Notes: generated from the letters alone by a model not told the origin. A DNA stretch of 64,000 nucleotides from Bacillota bacterium (GCA_023421075.1 JAEZUM010000006.1:1-64000), one strand, 5' to 3'; numbered from the stretch's first letter, positions 1-9,105 are shown. Numbers and translations are program-made.

Positions 1-76
1 GCATATATTTAATCATAGGTGAATGAAAGTTACTTTTGATTAAGTTGCGCATTCATACCACATTTTAGAGCAGAAT

Positions 77-92
77 GGCGTAAAGATACGCC
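77..92 (+). repeat. Small hairpin in the leader of the SSB-like gene
   Basis: GGCGTA and TACGCC pair around a four-base AAGA loop, just upstream of the ribosome binding site (AAGGAGAGG) of the gene at 115. It is too short to call a regulator. It may stabilise the 5' end or tune translation. Confidence 0.3.
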
Positions 93-114
93 GGAAGGAA
101 GGAGAGGTACGGTT

Positions 115-747
115 ATGACAGATAAAGTATTTGATAACAATCAAGTAAGTATTGCAGGAGAGGTAATCAGTGATTTTACGTTCAGTCATGATGTGTTCGG
201 CGAAGGCTTCTATGTTTTGGAGGTAGTAGTCAGCAGATTAAGTAATTCCTATGACATGATACCGGTCATGGTATCAGAACGACTCATTGATGTAAAACAG
301 GATTATAAGGGTAAATTTGTTGAGGTTTTAGGGCAATTTCGGTCCTACAACCGTCATGAAGAAAGTAAAAATAAGTTAGTTCTTTCGGTGTTTGCGAGAG
401 AGGTTAAAATGGTGGACGAATTATCCGAGAACGCAAAACCGAATCATATATTCCTTGATGGCTTTGTCTGTAAGCCACCGATCTATCGTAAGACTCCGCT
501 TGGAAGAGAGATTGCAGATGTACTTTTAGCGGTAAACAGACCTTATGGTAAGTCTGACTATATTCCCTGCATCTGCTGGGGTAGAAATGCCAGATTTGCC
601 GAGACCTTTGCGGTAGGCGGTCATGTTCAGATCTGGGGCAGAATTCAGAGCAGAGAGTATCAAAAGAAGATGAATGAGGTTGATTTTGAAAAGCGTGTCG
701 CTTATGAAGTATCGGTAAGCAAGCTGGAATACTTGGAAGAATATTAA
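115..747 (+). CDS. Single-stranded DNA-binding protein-like, two OB-type segments
   Basis: This 210-residue protein resembles clostridial SSB-like proteins that carry two oligonucleotide-binding segments instead of one. The first covers roughly residues 8-98 (VSIAGEV start, FYVLEVVVSRLSN strand pair). The second covers roughly 110-205 (IFLDGFVCKPP, then CICWGRNARFAE and VQIWGRIQSREYQ, the usual SSB strand and loop pattern). It lacks the acidic C-terminal tail (DDDIPF-like) through which housekeeping SSB recruits partners, so it is probably an accessory paralogue. The ATG is preceded by AAGGAGAGG. No operon partner follows. The fold call is fairly safe; the exact role is not visible in the sequence. 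Confidence 0.8.
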   Translation: MTDKVFDNNQVSIAGEVISDFTFSHDVFGEGFYVLEVVVSRLSNSYDMIPVMVSERLIDVKQDYKGKFVEVLGQFRSYNRHEESKNKLVLSVFAREVKMVDELSENAKPNHIFLDGFVCKPPIYRKTPLGREIADVLLAVNRPYGKSDYIPCICWGRNARFAETFAVGGHVQIWGRIQSREYQKKMNEVDFEKRVAYEVSVSKLEYLEEY

Positions 748-905
748 ATCTCATCAATAAAATTTCACGTTTCCTTCCTATTATAGATAGGTTGTTAAGA
801 ATTTATACTGCTATTTCATATAGCGTATAAATCGAATATATATAGATTTCAGATGAGCAGTGATAACGATTATCGCTAACTAAGATAAGATTAATATGCA
901 TCCCA

Positions 906-940
906 AACTGGATAATCTTCGGTAACGAGATTATCCAGTT
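906..940. repeat. 13-bp perfect inverted repeat downstream of the SSB-like gene
   Basis: AACTGGATAATCT at 906-918 pairs perfectly with AGATTATCCAGTT at 928-940 around a nine-base loop. No T-run follows on either side, so it is not a classical intrinsic terminator. It lies between the SSB-like gene and the promoter of the lysine riboswitch. It could be an mRNA 3'-end stabiliser or a factor-dependent terminator. Confidence 0.6.
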
Positions 941-1007
941 CGCATGCGCGTTCACCTATATACAAGAAAGCTTGCTTCCCCGATGCCTATCGTTTTATGA
1001 AAATGTA

Positions 1008-1036
1008 TTGACAATAAAAATTGTAAGTGATAATAT
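1008..1036 (+). promoter_or_regulatory. Sigma-A type promoter for the dapAB transcript
   Basis: A perfect TTGACA (1008-1013) and TAATAT (1031-1036) are separated by exactly 17 bases. Transcription would start near 1043, just upstream of the lysine riboswitch. Confidence 0.85.
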
Positions 1037-1060
1037 GAAACCACAATTATAAAATGCTTA

Positions 1061-1222
1061 TGGTAGAGGTGCATTGTTTAAGAGTAGCTGCTGGATATGT
1101 CAGGCATAGAGGAACGCAGTGAAAGGAAACGGTGCCGAAGTGGTAATAACCTGAATTATTATTGCTGGGCATATAGTGAAGAACTATATGACTGTCATCA
1201 ATAACTTGATGGAGCGCTGCCT
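1061..1222 (+). promoter_or_regulatory. Lysine riboswitch (L box) upstream of dapA
   Basis: The conserved blocks of the lysine aptamer are present in order: AGAGGTGC at the 5' side, AAGAGTA, the GAAAGG and GCCGAAG core pieces, GCTGGGC, GACTGTCA, and the closing GGAGCGCTGCC. A strong promoter lies upstream; a terminator and dapA lie downstream. By family knowledge, lysine binding would favour termination and shut down diaminopimelate/lysine synthesis. A segment around 1222-1290 (AAAGAATA pairing with TATTCTTT) could form part of the alternative structure. Confidence 0.92.
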
Positions 1223-1293
1223 AAAGAATATTTTGAACGGAAGGATCATGAAAGGGATAACTGCATCATGATACCATTAAGTTATTCTTTAGT

Positions 1294-1318
1294 GTCGACT
1301 CTGCAGTCGACTTTTTTT
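1294..1318 (+). terminator. Riboswitch-associated intrinsic terminator
   Basis: GTCGACT (1294-1300) pairs with AGTCGAC (1305-1311) around a CTGC loop, followed by seven T residues. It sits between the lysine aptamer and dapA and is the expected expression platform. Confidence 0.88.
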
Positions 1319-1384
1319 ACGCAAATATCCATGGTTAACAAGACCATACCTTTCAAGCACCAAGAAAATTAGGAGGAATGAAAG

Positions 1385-2275
1385 ATGGCTGTATTTAAGG
1401 GCGCGGGTGTAGCAATTGTAACACCTTTCACAAAGACAAATGAGGTGGATTTTGAAAAGCTCGGTGAGCTGATTGAATATCAGATAGCGGAAGGTACCGA
1501 CAGTATCATCATCTGTGGAACGACCGGTGAGGCTTCTACATTAACTCATGAGGAGCATCTGGAATGTATTCGTTATACGGTGGAGAAGGTAGCAAAAAGA
1601 GTTCCTGTCGTTGCTGGCACCGGCTCGAACGCAACCGATACTGCCATCTATCTGTCACAGGAGGCAGAAAGATACGGTGCTGATGCATTATTGCTTGTAA
1701 CCCCTTACTATAATAAGGCAACACAAAAGGGCTTGATTGCTCATTTTACAGAAGTAGCTAATTCGGTAAAAATCCCGATTATTTTATATAATGTTCCAGG
1801 AAGAACCGGCTGTAATATTACTCCACAGACTGTTGCTGCATTATTTAAAAATGTGGATAACATAGTCGGAATCAAAGAGGCCAGTGGAAATATCGCTCAG
1901 GTTGCTGAGATTATGCAGCTGACTGAGGGTAAGATTGATCTATATTCCGGTTGTGATGAGATGGTAGTTCCGGTACTTAGTTTGGGTGGTGTAGGTGTAA
2001 TCTCCGTATTATCCAATATCGCTCCACGACAGACGCATGATATGGTAATGAGATTCCTGGAGGGTGATGTTGTTGGAAGCCGTGAGCTGCAACTTAATTT
2101 GTTACCTCTGATTAATGCACTATTCTGTGAGGTGAATCCGATCCCGGTGAAGAAAGCAGTAAATCTCATGGGCTTTCAGGTTGGCCATTTGAGAATGCCG
2201 CTAACCGAGATGGAACCGGCAAATGCAGAGCGTTTGATGAAGGAAATGAATGCGGCTGGAATAAAGACCATATAA
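1385..2275 (+). CDS. dapA: 4-hydroxy-tetrahydrodipicolinate synthase
   Basis: The enzyme condenses pyruvate with aspartate semialdehyde, the committed step of diaminopimelate and lysine synthesis in the cytoplasm. At 296 residues it has the usual length. The Schiff-base lysine is K164 in GIKEASG, the catalytic tyrosine is Y135 in LYNVPGRT, and the T46/T47 pair lies in CGTTGEAST. R140 of the substrate carboxylate site is present. The gene is preceded by AGGAGG and by a lysine riboswitch with its own promoter, so it is expected to be repressed by lysine. dapB follows 24 bases later in the same transcript. Confidence 0.97.
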   Translation: MAVFKGAGVAIVTPFTKTNEVDFEKLGELIEYQIAEGTDSIIICGTTGEASTLTHEEHLECIRYTVEKVAKRVPVVAGTGSNATDTAIYLSQEAERYGADALLLVTPYYNKATQKGLIAHFTEVANSVKIPIILYNVPGRTGCNITPQTVAALFKNVDNIVGIKEASGNIAQVAEIMQLTEGKIDLYSGCDEMVVPVLSLGGVGVISVLSNIAPRQTHDMVMRFLEGDVVGSRELQLNLLPLINALFCEVNPIPVKKAVNLMGFQVGHLRMPLTEMEPANAERLMKEMNAAGIKTI

Positions 2276-2299
2276 TATACATCGGATAGGAGGTATCAT

Positions 2300-3055
2300 A
2301 TGACAAATATTATTTTGCGGGGCTGTAACGGTAAGATGGGGCAGGTAATCTCCGATATTGTGGACGCAGATGAGAATACGGTTATCATAGCCGGGATTGA
2401 CATATCACATAACCACAATAATAAATACCCGGTGTATCAAAGCTTTACTCAATGTAATGTCAGAGCCGATGTGATCATCGACTTTTCAGCTCCTGTGAAT
2501 TTGGAGGAAATGCTTGATTTTGCACTGAGCCGAAAGATAGGTATCGTATTATGTACAACCGGTTTTAGTAAGGAACAGCTGGTCTTGATCGATGAAGCAT
2601 CTACGCAGATCCCAATCCTTCGTTCAGCGAATATGTCTATGGGTATCAATCTGATTACAAAGCTACTACAGGAAGCGGCTGTGATTCTTGCGGATGCCGG
2701 TTTTGATATTGAGATTGTAGAACGTCACCATAATAAGAAGGTAGATGCTCCTTCGGGAACCGCACTGGCTTTGGCGGATGCGATGAATGAAGCACTGAAT
2801 AATGAATATTCCTATCAATATGACCGGTCAAGCGAACGTGTTCCGAGAAGCAAGAAGGAGATCGGTATCTCCGCAGTACGTGGTGGTACGATTGTTGGAG
2901 AACATGAAATCATATTTGCAGGAACCGACGAAGTAATTGAGATTAAGCATACGGCCTATTCGAAGGCAATCTTTGCTAAGGGTGCGGTTCAGGCCGCGAA
3001 GTTCTTGCCCGGAAAAGCAGCCGGAATGTACAAAATGAGCGATCTAATGAATTAG
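2300..3055 (+). CDS. dapB: 4-hydroxy-tetrahydrodipicolinate reductase
   Basis: This NAD(P)H-dependent enzyme reduces the dapA product in the diaminopimelate pathway. The N-terminal nucleotide-binding turn is RGCNGKMGQ at residues 7-15. The catalytic signature ERHHNKKVDAPSGTAL is intact, including the His-His pair, the lysine and the SGT substrate loop. Its 251 residues are typical. An AGGAGG site precedes the ATG. The gene is the distal member of the riboswitch-controlled dapA-dapB operon and is followed by a terminator. Confidence 0.97.
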   Translation: MTNIILRGCNGKMGQVISDIVDADENTVIIAGIDISHNHNNKYPVYQSFTQCNVRADVIIDFSAPVNLEEMLDFALSRKIGIVLCTTGFSKEQLVLIDEASTQIPILRSANMSMGINLITKLLQEAAVILADAGFDIEIVERHHNKKVDAPSGTALALADAMNEALNNEYSYQYDRSSERVPRSKKEIGISAVRGGTIVGEHEIIFAGTDEVIEIKHTAYSKAIFAKGAVQAAKFLPGKAAGMYKMSDLMN

Positions 3056-3087
3056 GAGGACGCTCAAAAAATAAGGTATCATGATTT

Positions 3088-3125
3088 AGAGTAGGGGGAT
3101 ACAATACACCTCCTACTCTTTCTTT
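3088..3125 (+). terminator. Terminator after dapB
   Basis: AGAGTAGG (3088-3095) pairs with CCTACTCT (3112-3119), and a T-rich tail (TTCTTT) follows. It is placed 33 bases after the dapB stop. Confidence 0.75.
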
Positions 3126-3712
3126 ATGGAAAAGATAACATACATGTTTCCCTTTAGCCGCCTTTCCTTCCTCGGTATGTCCTCCTAAGAGCCTCATTAC
3201 ATAGTAAAAATGCCGCTTGAGTTGACGTCATTTTTATATGAGTCTCTTGTCGGACATGACAACCTTCGTCAGCCGGTCTGGCCAAGATGAATAAACATGA
3301 TATCTTATTTCTTGTCTGAATTTACCAGAGATGTTTTTCATCACCTCCCCTCTATGCTCTATATATCTTACTTGATTGTTTCTTGCGTCCTATATTCACC
3401 ATTAACATAATTACTGTTAAGATTAGCTATAGTTTCTCAGATACTTTTTCTGCTTTTAATTACATGCATCGGTTAGCTCAGTTTTTATATCTTCGCGTCC
3501 CCCTGTCACCGAATTCCTGCTACCGATCGAAGATTGAAAAGTGCAAAAAGGAGAAGCTTTGGGGACGGGTTTACAGGAAGATTAAGACACTTTTTTTTCA
3601 CATCTTTTCCTAAATTTGTTCACAAAATCTACAAAATTAGGTTGTATCATAATAGCGATTGAAAATTGGTTTGACAGTAGGAACAAACCGAAATGATAAG
3701 GAGGAGACGAAT
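3126..3712. other. Intergenic region without a supported gene
   Basis: About 590 bases separate dapB from the ABC operon. One hairpin is visible: TAAAAATG (3206-3213) against CATTTTTA (3230-3237) with a CG pair inside, flanked by A and T runs like a bidirectional terminator. No convincing coding sequence is seen. An open frame of 76 codons at 3383-3613 has no ribosome binding site and atypical composition. The promoter of the ABC operon should lie around 3600-3660, but I cannot pick one clear -35/-10 pair. Confidence 0.5.
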
Positions 3713-4756
3713 TTGATTGAAGTAAAGAATTTAGTGAAACGTTACGGGAATCAAACCGCAGTGGATCATCTGTCCTTTACCGTTGAGAAAGGACAGATAC
3801 TCGGCTTTCTGGGACCGAATGGGGCCGGGAAGACGACGACCATGAATATCATTACAGGATATATTTCTGCAACCGAAGGCACTGTAAAAGTGAATGGGGT
3901 AGATGTTTCGGAGGAGCCGGAGGAAGTAAAGAAGATGATCGGCTACTTGCCGGAATTTCCGCCACTCTATCCGGAGATGACAGTACGCGAATATCTATCC
4001 TTTACGGCAGAGCTGAAGAAGATCAAAAAAGGGGAGAGGAAGCAGATAGTTAATGAGGCAATGGAGGCTACAAAAATTACTGCCATGTCCGATCGTCTGA
4101 TTAAGCATCTGTCAAAAGGTTATAAGCAAAGAGTGGGTCTGGCACAGGCAATTATGGGATATCCTGAGTTGATTATCCTGGATGAGCCCACCGTTGGACT
4201 TGATCCAAAACAGATTATTGAAATACGAGACCTGATTAAGGAATTAAGTAAAAAGCATACGATCATTCTAAGTTCACATATTATGCAGGAGGTTAGCGCA
4301 GTATGTGATACGGTTATGATTATAGATAGAGGAAAGCTTATCTTAAGTGATAAGCCCGAGAATTTAAGCTATCGTTTGGGTGCAACGGGAGGTATGAGAT
4401 TATCGATTAAGGGTGAAAGGACAACCGTAATCAATGCCCTTAAGAAAGTAAGTCGGATCAGAAGGATAAAGGAGCATCCGATGATCGATGAAGGTATAAT
4501 CGAACTTACGGTGTATTGCGGGGAGAAAGAAGACATTCGCGAAGAAGTATTCCATGCGTTGTGTAAGGCAAATACTCCGATCCTGGAGATGCAATCCATT
4601 CGTATGAGCCTTGAGGATATCTTCCTTAAGGTTACCAGCAAAGAAAGGCCTACGCCCATTGAGATAGACACCCCGCCGATGTTTGAAGAAGTTGGCGAAG
4701 CAGATGATATTATCATTTATAATGAGGAGGAAAATTCAGATGCTGGCGATTTATAA
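3713..4756 (+). CDS. ABC transporter ATP-binding protein, GldA-like
   Basis: This is the ATPase of an ABC-2 type export system. Walker A is GPNGAGKTT, the signature is HLSKGYKQRVGLAQA, Walker B is ELIILDEPTVGLDP, and the H-loop lies in ILSSHIMQE. A C-terminal extension of about 110 residues follows the nucleotide-binding domain, as in GldA-like subunits. I chose TTG at 3713 (347 residues) because AAGGAGGA ends seven bases before it; a frame-extending TTG at 3659 has no such site. The next gene starts inside its 3' end, so the two are translationally coupled. The permease, GldG-like and DUF4340 genes follow in one operon. The substrate is unknown. Confidence 0.92.
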   Translation: MIEVKNLVKRYGNQTAVDHLSFTVEKGQILGFLGPNGAGKTTTMNIITGYISATEGTVKVNGVDVSEEPEEVKKMIGYLPEFPPLYPEMTVREYLSFTAELKKIKKGERKQIVNEAMEATKITAMSDRLIKHLSKGYKQRVGLAQAIMGYPELIILDEPTVGLDPKQIIEIRDLIKELSKKHTIILSSHIMQEVSAVCDTVMIIDRGKLILSDKPENLSYRLGATGGMRLSIKGERTTVINALKKVSRIRRIKEHPMIDEGIIELTVYCGEKEDIREEVFHALCKANTPILEMQSIRMSLEDIFLKVTSKERPTPIEIDTPPMFEEVGEADDIIIYNEEENSDAGDL

Positions 4757-5603
4757 AAAGGAGTTAAGATCTTATTTTACATCAATGATAGGATATGTAT
4801 TTATAGCCATCTTTTTGGTTATTATCGGAATTTATTTTACAATACAGAATCTTTTATACGGTTCGGCGAATCTGGAGCAGACCTTATCCGGTGTCACTTT
4901 TCTTGCCGCATTATTAATCCCCCTATTAACGATGAGATTGATGGCGGAAGAAAACAAACAGAAAACAGATCAGTTATTATATACCTCACCGGTGACGGCA
5001 TCCTCCATCGTGTTAGGTAAGTTTTTTGCTGTATTTACGATCTATGGTATTGTTGTATTGGGTGTAGGAACCTTCCCTCTGATTATGAAACTGTATGGTA
5101 CTGTACCTATGGCAGCAGCCTATTCAGGAATCATGGGTTTTGCATTATTGGGTGCAGCCTATCTAAGTATCGGACTATTCATCTCCTCCTTAACAGAGAG
5201 CCAGGTCGTTGCTGCAGTTATTACATTTATAGTATTTATTTTTACGATTTTAATGGACGGTATTGCGAGCATGCTACCTACCAGTAATAAGGCAGCAGTA
5301 GTTATTTTTGCTGCTCTTCTTATTGTTCTTTGCCTCGTGATTTACCTCATGGTTCGGAATGTGACCATTGCAGTAGGAACAGGGGTAATCCTCGGAGCAG
5401 CACTTATGGCAATTTATTATCTGAAGCCTACGCTTTTGGATGGTTCTGTAATCAATGTGTTTGGCTGGATTTCTGTTATGAACCGCTATAATTCCTTTGC
5501 TTATGGAACTCTGGATGTGGCGTCGATCGTATACTACGTGAGTGTAACCTTCCTATTTATCTTCTTGACAACACAGATGATTAATAAGAAGCGATTTAGC
5601 TAG
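4740..5603 (+). CDS. ABC-2 family transporter permease
   Basis: This 287-residue membrane protein has about six hydrophobic segments and begins with MLAIYKKELRSYFTS, the short cytoplasmic start typical of ABC-2 permeases that act with GldA-like ATPases. The ATG at 4740 follows GAGGAGG and overlaps the end of the ATPase gene by 17 bases. An earlier in-frame codon at 4683 lacks a ribosome binding site. In this operon type the permease pairs with the ATPase to move an unidentified substrate; the gliding-motility name comes from Bacteroidetes homologues and does not imply gliding here. Confidence 0.92.
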   Translation: MLAIYKKELRSYFTSMIGYVFIAIFLVIIGIYFTIQNLLYGSANLEQTLSGVTFLAALLIPLLTMRLMAEENKQKTDQLLYTSPVTASSIVLGKFFAVFTIYGIVVLGVGTFPLIMKLYGTVPMAAAYSGIMGFALLGAAYLSIGLFISSLTESQVVAAVITFIVFIFTILMDGIASMLPTSNKAAVVIFAALLIVLCLVIYLMVRNVTIAVGTGVILGAALMAIYYLKPTLLDGSVINVFGWISVMNRYNSFAYGTLDVASIVYYVSVTFLFIFLTTQMINKKRFS

Positions 5604-5621
5604 GGAGAGGAGTATGATACC

Positions 5622-7082
5622 GTGAAAAGAAAAGAATTAAATGATAATAATAAGGTAAGCTTTTTCGGAAAAATCAAAGCATCCTTTACCGGAAGAAAAT
5701 TCCGTGGAAGAATGTACATTACTTTAATATCAGCAGTGGTATTTGTAATCTTACTGGTTGTCAATATGCTCGTGACCAAGATGAATATTCAGGTCGATCT
5801 AAGTTCGGAGAAGATGTATACTCTGTCAAAGGAGACGAAGGAGCTGGTATCTGATATGACGGATGACCTGACGATCTACTATCTGGTACAGTCGGGCAAT
5901 GAGATGGAGCTTTTTAAGAAGATTGTAGAGAAATATGATGGCCTATCGAATAAAATCAATTTAGAATATAAGGATCCGGTTCTGTATCCGACCTTTGCCA
6001 AGGAATATACGGAGGAAGAGATATCAGAAAACAGCTTTATCGTCGTAAACAATACAAATGGAAGATCCAAATATATTGATTATAATGACATGCTGGTTCA
6101 GGAGATGGATTATAATACCTATTCTTCAAAAACGACCGGCATTGATGTGGAAGGAGAATTGACTTCGGCCATTCAATTTGTAACCACAGCAGAGCTACCG
6201 GTAATGTATGTGATCGAGGGTCATGGTGAGAATGAGATCGGAACCGGATTTAAAGAGGCAATCGCTAAGATGAATGTCTCTATTGAAAAGCTTAAGACGA
6301 TATCAGCAACAAGTATTCCGGAGGATTGCGATATTTTATACCTGAATGCACCTACCACTGATTTCACTACGGAAGAGACAGCGATGATTAAGGATTATTT
6401 ATCAGCCGGCGGTAGTATGCTTGCGACGGTGAATTATAAAACAGCAGGTCTTAAGAATTATGTTTCCATATTAGATTATTATGGATTAGAGGTAGTCAAT
6501 GCAATTGTATTTGAAAGTGATTTAGATATGCTTTATTCCAATAATCCGATGTACTTGTTACCGAAGGTAGAGAGTCATAATATAACCTCGAAGGCTGCAA
6601 GCTCGAGGATTCCGGTTATAATGCCTCAGAGTGTTGCAGTTACCGAGTCTGATACAAGGAGGAGTTCCTTGACGATTAGTCCGCTGTTAACCACTTCAGA
6701 GGCTTCCTATGCAAAGGATCCCGAGAATATCACGACAGTGGAAAAGAAAGCGGGAGATTTGGATGGCCCATTTCGTGTGGGTATTACAGCTACCGACTCC
6801 TATAACGGAACGGAGACGAAGCTGGTGGTATTTACAACGGAATTTACCTTTGACGATAACACCCTAGGGTATGCTAATCTGGACTTATTAAGCGGAACTG
6901 TCAGTTATCTAGCCGGTGAAAGCTCGTCTGTAATAACCGTTCCTACGAAGAGCGTAGAAGCGCAGTACATCTACCCCTCTCAGGCCCAGGCCTTCGCATG
7001 GGGTGGAATTATAATTATCATCATCCCTGCTGCAATCTTAGCAATGGGTATTTTCATTAGCTTAAGGAGGAGGAAGAAATAA
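5622..7082 (+). CDS. GldG-family ABC transport auxiliary protein
   Basis: The protein has 486 residues. An N-terminal cytoplasmic basic stretch leads to one membrane segment near residues 32-52, then a large extracytoplasmic domain (strand-rich, with VIEGHGENEIG and GGSMLATVNY as in GldG/IFT52-like domains), and a C-terminal membrane segment ending in RRRKK. The start is GTG at 5622 behind GGGAGAGGAG; a nearby ATG at 5614 is out of frame. It lies between the permease and the DUF4340 gene and overlaps the latter's start by one base. It probably forms the exported part of the complex. Confidence 0.88.
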   Translation: MKRKELNDNNKVSFFGKIKASFTGRKFRGRMYITLISAVVFVILLVVNMLVTKMNIQVDLSSEKMYTLSKETKELVSDMTDDLTIYYLVQSGNEMELFKKIVEKYDGLSNKINLEYKDPVLYPTFAKEYTEEEISENSFIVVNNTNGRSKYIDYNDMLVQEMDYNTYSSKTTGIDVEGELTSAIQFVTTAELPVMYVIEGHGENEIGTGFKEAIAKMNVSIEKLKTISATSIPEDCDILYLNAPTTDFTTEETAMIKDYLSAGGSMLATVNYKTAGLKNYVSILDYYGLEVVNAIVFESDLDMLYSNNPMYLLPKVESHNITSKAASSRIPVIMPQSVAVTESDTRRSSLTISPLLTTSEASYAKDPENITTVEKKAGDLDGPFRVGITATDSYNGTETKLVVFTTEFTFDDNTLGYANLDLLSGTVSYLAGESSSVITVPTKSVEAQYIYPSQAQAFAWGGIIIIIIPAAILAMGIFISLRRRKK

Positions 7083-8584
7083 TGTCAAAAAGAAAGAAAA
7101 AAAACGCGGTTACGCTGATTTTACTTCTTTTCTCATTGGCAGGTTTGATCGGTTTCTACTTCTGGTATACGAATCGGGAACCCGTAGCAGAGGAAGCTGA
7201 AAAAGAGGAGACAATTGCCTTATCTACCATAGACACAGAGAAGGTAAGCTCATTGCATTATATATATGAGGATACGGATTTAACTCTGATTAAGGAAGAG
7301 GGGATGTGGGTGGCTAAGGAGGATAAGAACCGCCCGATTAACCAGGACCGTGTGAAAAGCATCCTCAGTATCATCGATGAGATAAGTGCGACACGCATTG
7401 TGGCTGATACAGCGGATGATCTCGAGGATTTTGGACTTGCTGTTCCTACTTCTTATCTACAGGTTACTTTAACCGACGGTTCCGAGATAACACTGCAGAT
7501 CGGTAATAAGGTTTCTACCGGAGATGGTTATTATGCATTGGTAAATGAAGATAATAAGGTGTACCTTGTAGATACTTCCTATGGATCAGGACTTAAATAT
7601 ACAAATGCGGATATAACGGCAGTAGCAAAGGATTTGACGATTGAGGCTGGTAATATCCGTCGAATACGTGTAGACAATCGAGACGGTGAGGATTTTGAAC
7701 TGTTATATCAGGAGGATAATACGTTAGATAATAGTGGTTCCGCTATGTTTCCTTGGGTTATTCTAAAACCTTATGCGCAGGAGTATACGGCGGACAGCCA
7801 GGCCGTAACAACTCTTCAGGAGAAATATACAACCTTTGATTACATCAAATGTGTGGACTATAATGCTACTGATCTGAGTAAATATGGTTTGGATCATCCG
7901 ATGTCGGTTCTATCCTTGGATTATCTAGAGACTCGAACAGAGAAGCTGGAAAAGCCGGAGAAAAATCCGGACACCGGGGAAGAGATAACAGAGAAGACCT
8001 TTTATGACCCCAAGGAATATCAAATCACCATAGGGAATTTGGATGAGGATAATAATTACTATATCATGATTGACGGTGATAAGGCAGTATATACAATCGA
8101 TAAGGATGCAATCGATAATATGGTACTGATCGATGTATTCAGTCTTCTGAATAAATTTGTAGCGATTCCGAATATTGAGATGGTTGAGAAGATCGACATA
8201 GATATTGATGGGAAAGCATATACCATGAATATGGAACGCACTACAGGCAAGAACGACAAGGGTGAAGAGGAGATTAAGAATGCTTACTTCTATAATGGAA
8301 AAGAGGTTAAGGAGGATGTATTCAAAGATGTCTACCAGACGATGATTTCGGCAAAATACGATGCACCCATAAAGGAGGAAATCAATACGGAGGGAATCGC
8401 CCCTCACCTAACAATGACCTTCTATCTAAATGATGAGAAGAAAACAGTGATATCCACATCCTATTTGCCTTATGATGATAGTTTCTATATGATAAAGAAC
8501 CGTGAAACACGATTTTTCGCGGATAAGCGAAAGATTGATGAAATTGTAACAGCAATCGAAGAATTTAAGTCTGTGGAAGACTAA
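7082..8584 (+). CDS. DUF4340 domain-containing membrane-anchored protein
   Basis: This 500-residue protein has a single N-terminal membrane anchor (residues about 9-28) followed by a long extracytoplasmic region with repeated strand-rich modules of the DUF4340 type (for example SSLHYIYEDTDLTLIKEEG and TYLQVTL-like strands, DFGLAVP). It ends the four-gene operon with the GldA-, permease- and GldG-like genes, and its ATG overlaps the previous stop region. DUF4340 proteins are often found beside GldG-type exporters. The molecular role is unknown. Confidence 0.85.
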   Translation: MSKRKKKNAVTLILLLFSLAGLIGFYFWYTNREPVAEEAEKEETIALSTIDTEKVSSLHYIYEDTDLTLIKEEGMWVAKEDKNRPINQDRVKSILSIIDEISATRIVADTADDLEDFGLAVPTSYLQVTLTDGSEITLQIGNKVSTGDGYYALVNEDNKVYLVDTSYGSGLKYTNADITAVAKDLTIEAGNIRRIRVDNRDGEDFELLYQEDNTLDNSGSAMFPWVILKPYAQEYTADSQAVTTLQEKYTTFDYIKCVDYNATDLSKYGLDHPMSVLSLDYLETRTEKLEKPEKNPDTGEEITEKTFYDPKEYQITIGNLDEDNNYYIMIDGDKAVYTIDKDAIDNMVLIDVFSLLNKFVAIPNIEMVEKIDIDIDGKAYTMNMERTTGKNDKGEEEIKNAYFYNGKEVKEDVFKDVYQTMISAKYDAPIKEEINTEGIAPHLTMTFYLNDEKKTVISTSYLPYDDSFYMIKNRETRFFADKRKIDEIVTAIEEFKSVED

Positions 8585-8628
8585 AAATAGTTCATGATAT
8601 AAAAACCCAGGGGCTTTCGCGAGATAGA

Positions 8629-8853
8629 AAAAAGAAGAGGCTGAAACACAATTTGTACTATGAGCTAAGGTGAGGATAACAGTATCCCATAATACACTGT
8701 TTGACGAACGGCACATTGATTATGTATGACAAAAGCGAACATTTATGTTCGCTTTTGTCATACATAGCAGTGTGCTGTCCGTCAACCTGTGTGTGAGGGA
8801 TGCTGTTGTTCTCACCTTAAGCTCCTAGAAGTGTTCAAACCTGCCTCTTCTTT
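8629..8853. repeat. 225-bp imperfect long inverted repeat, MITE-like or giant hairpin
   Basis: The centre is a perfect palindrome. TATGTATGACAAAAGCGAAC plus AT (8721-8742) mirrors 8745-8766 around a TT spacer. Pairing continues outward with mismatches to about 8629 and 8853: AAGGTGAG near 8667 opposes CTCACCTT near 8811, GACG near 8703 opposes CGTC, and AAGAAGAGGC (8631-8641) opposes GCCTCTTCTT (8843-8852). Arms of about 110 bases could form a very long RNA or DNA hairpin. Part of it (GAGGGATGCTGTT) recurs in the terminator at 21153-21205. It lies between the DUF4340 gene and a gene remnant. Confidence 0.7.
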
Positions 8854-9000
8854 ATACATTACCGAGATGCGAAAACTCCTTATTAGCATTAATTTCAGAT
8901 AGATGCAATAGTCCATGATTACCCTTCCGTTTTCATCAGGCGTTCCAATTCGTCTTAAGGCTGGGAGACTCTCCCGATATACCTTAATGATTTCTGCCAT
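8812..9000 (-). pseudogene. Possible remnant of a GyrI-like (effector-binding) protein gene
   Basis: The reading frame starts MAEIIKVYRESLPALRRIG, which resembles the N-terminus of clostridial GyrI-like effector-binding proteins. It then jumps to PDENGRVIMDYCIYLK, which looks like the C-terminal end of the same family. The middle of about 100 residues would be missing. The frame then reads on into the long inverted repeat. I infer an internally deleted gene. The family match is from memory and not tested, so this remains tentative. Confidence 0.35.
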
Positions 9001-9105
9001 AATTCATCCACCATTCCATATTTATATCAACTATAGCATTTGATTTTTAGATTTAAAGTAGATTTTTGCGGTGTTAATCCAATACTTGTACGCATATAAC
9101 TTCCA

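Noticed and set aside
3383..3613. 76-codon plus-strand frame between dapB and the ABC operon
   Set aside because: It has no ribosome binding site, an unusual residue mix and no recognisable motif, and it spans the region where the ABC operon promoter should lie.
7925..8407. 160-codon minus-strand frame opposite the DUF4340 gene
   Set aside because: It is a shadow of a confidently called gene and shows no motif.
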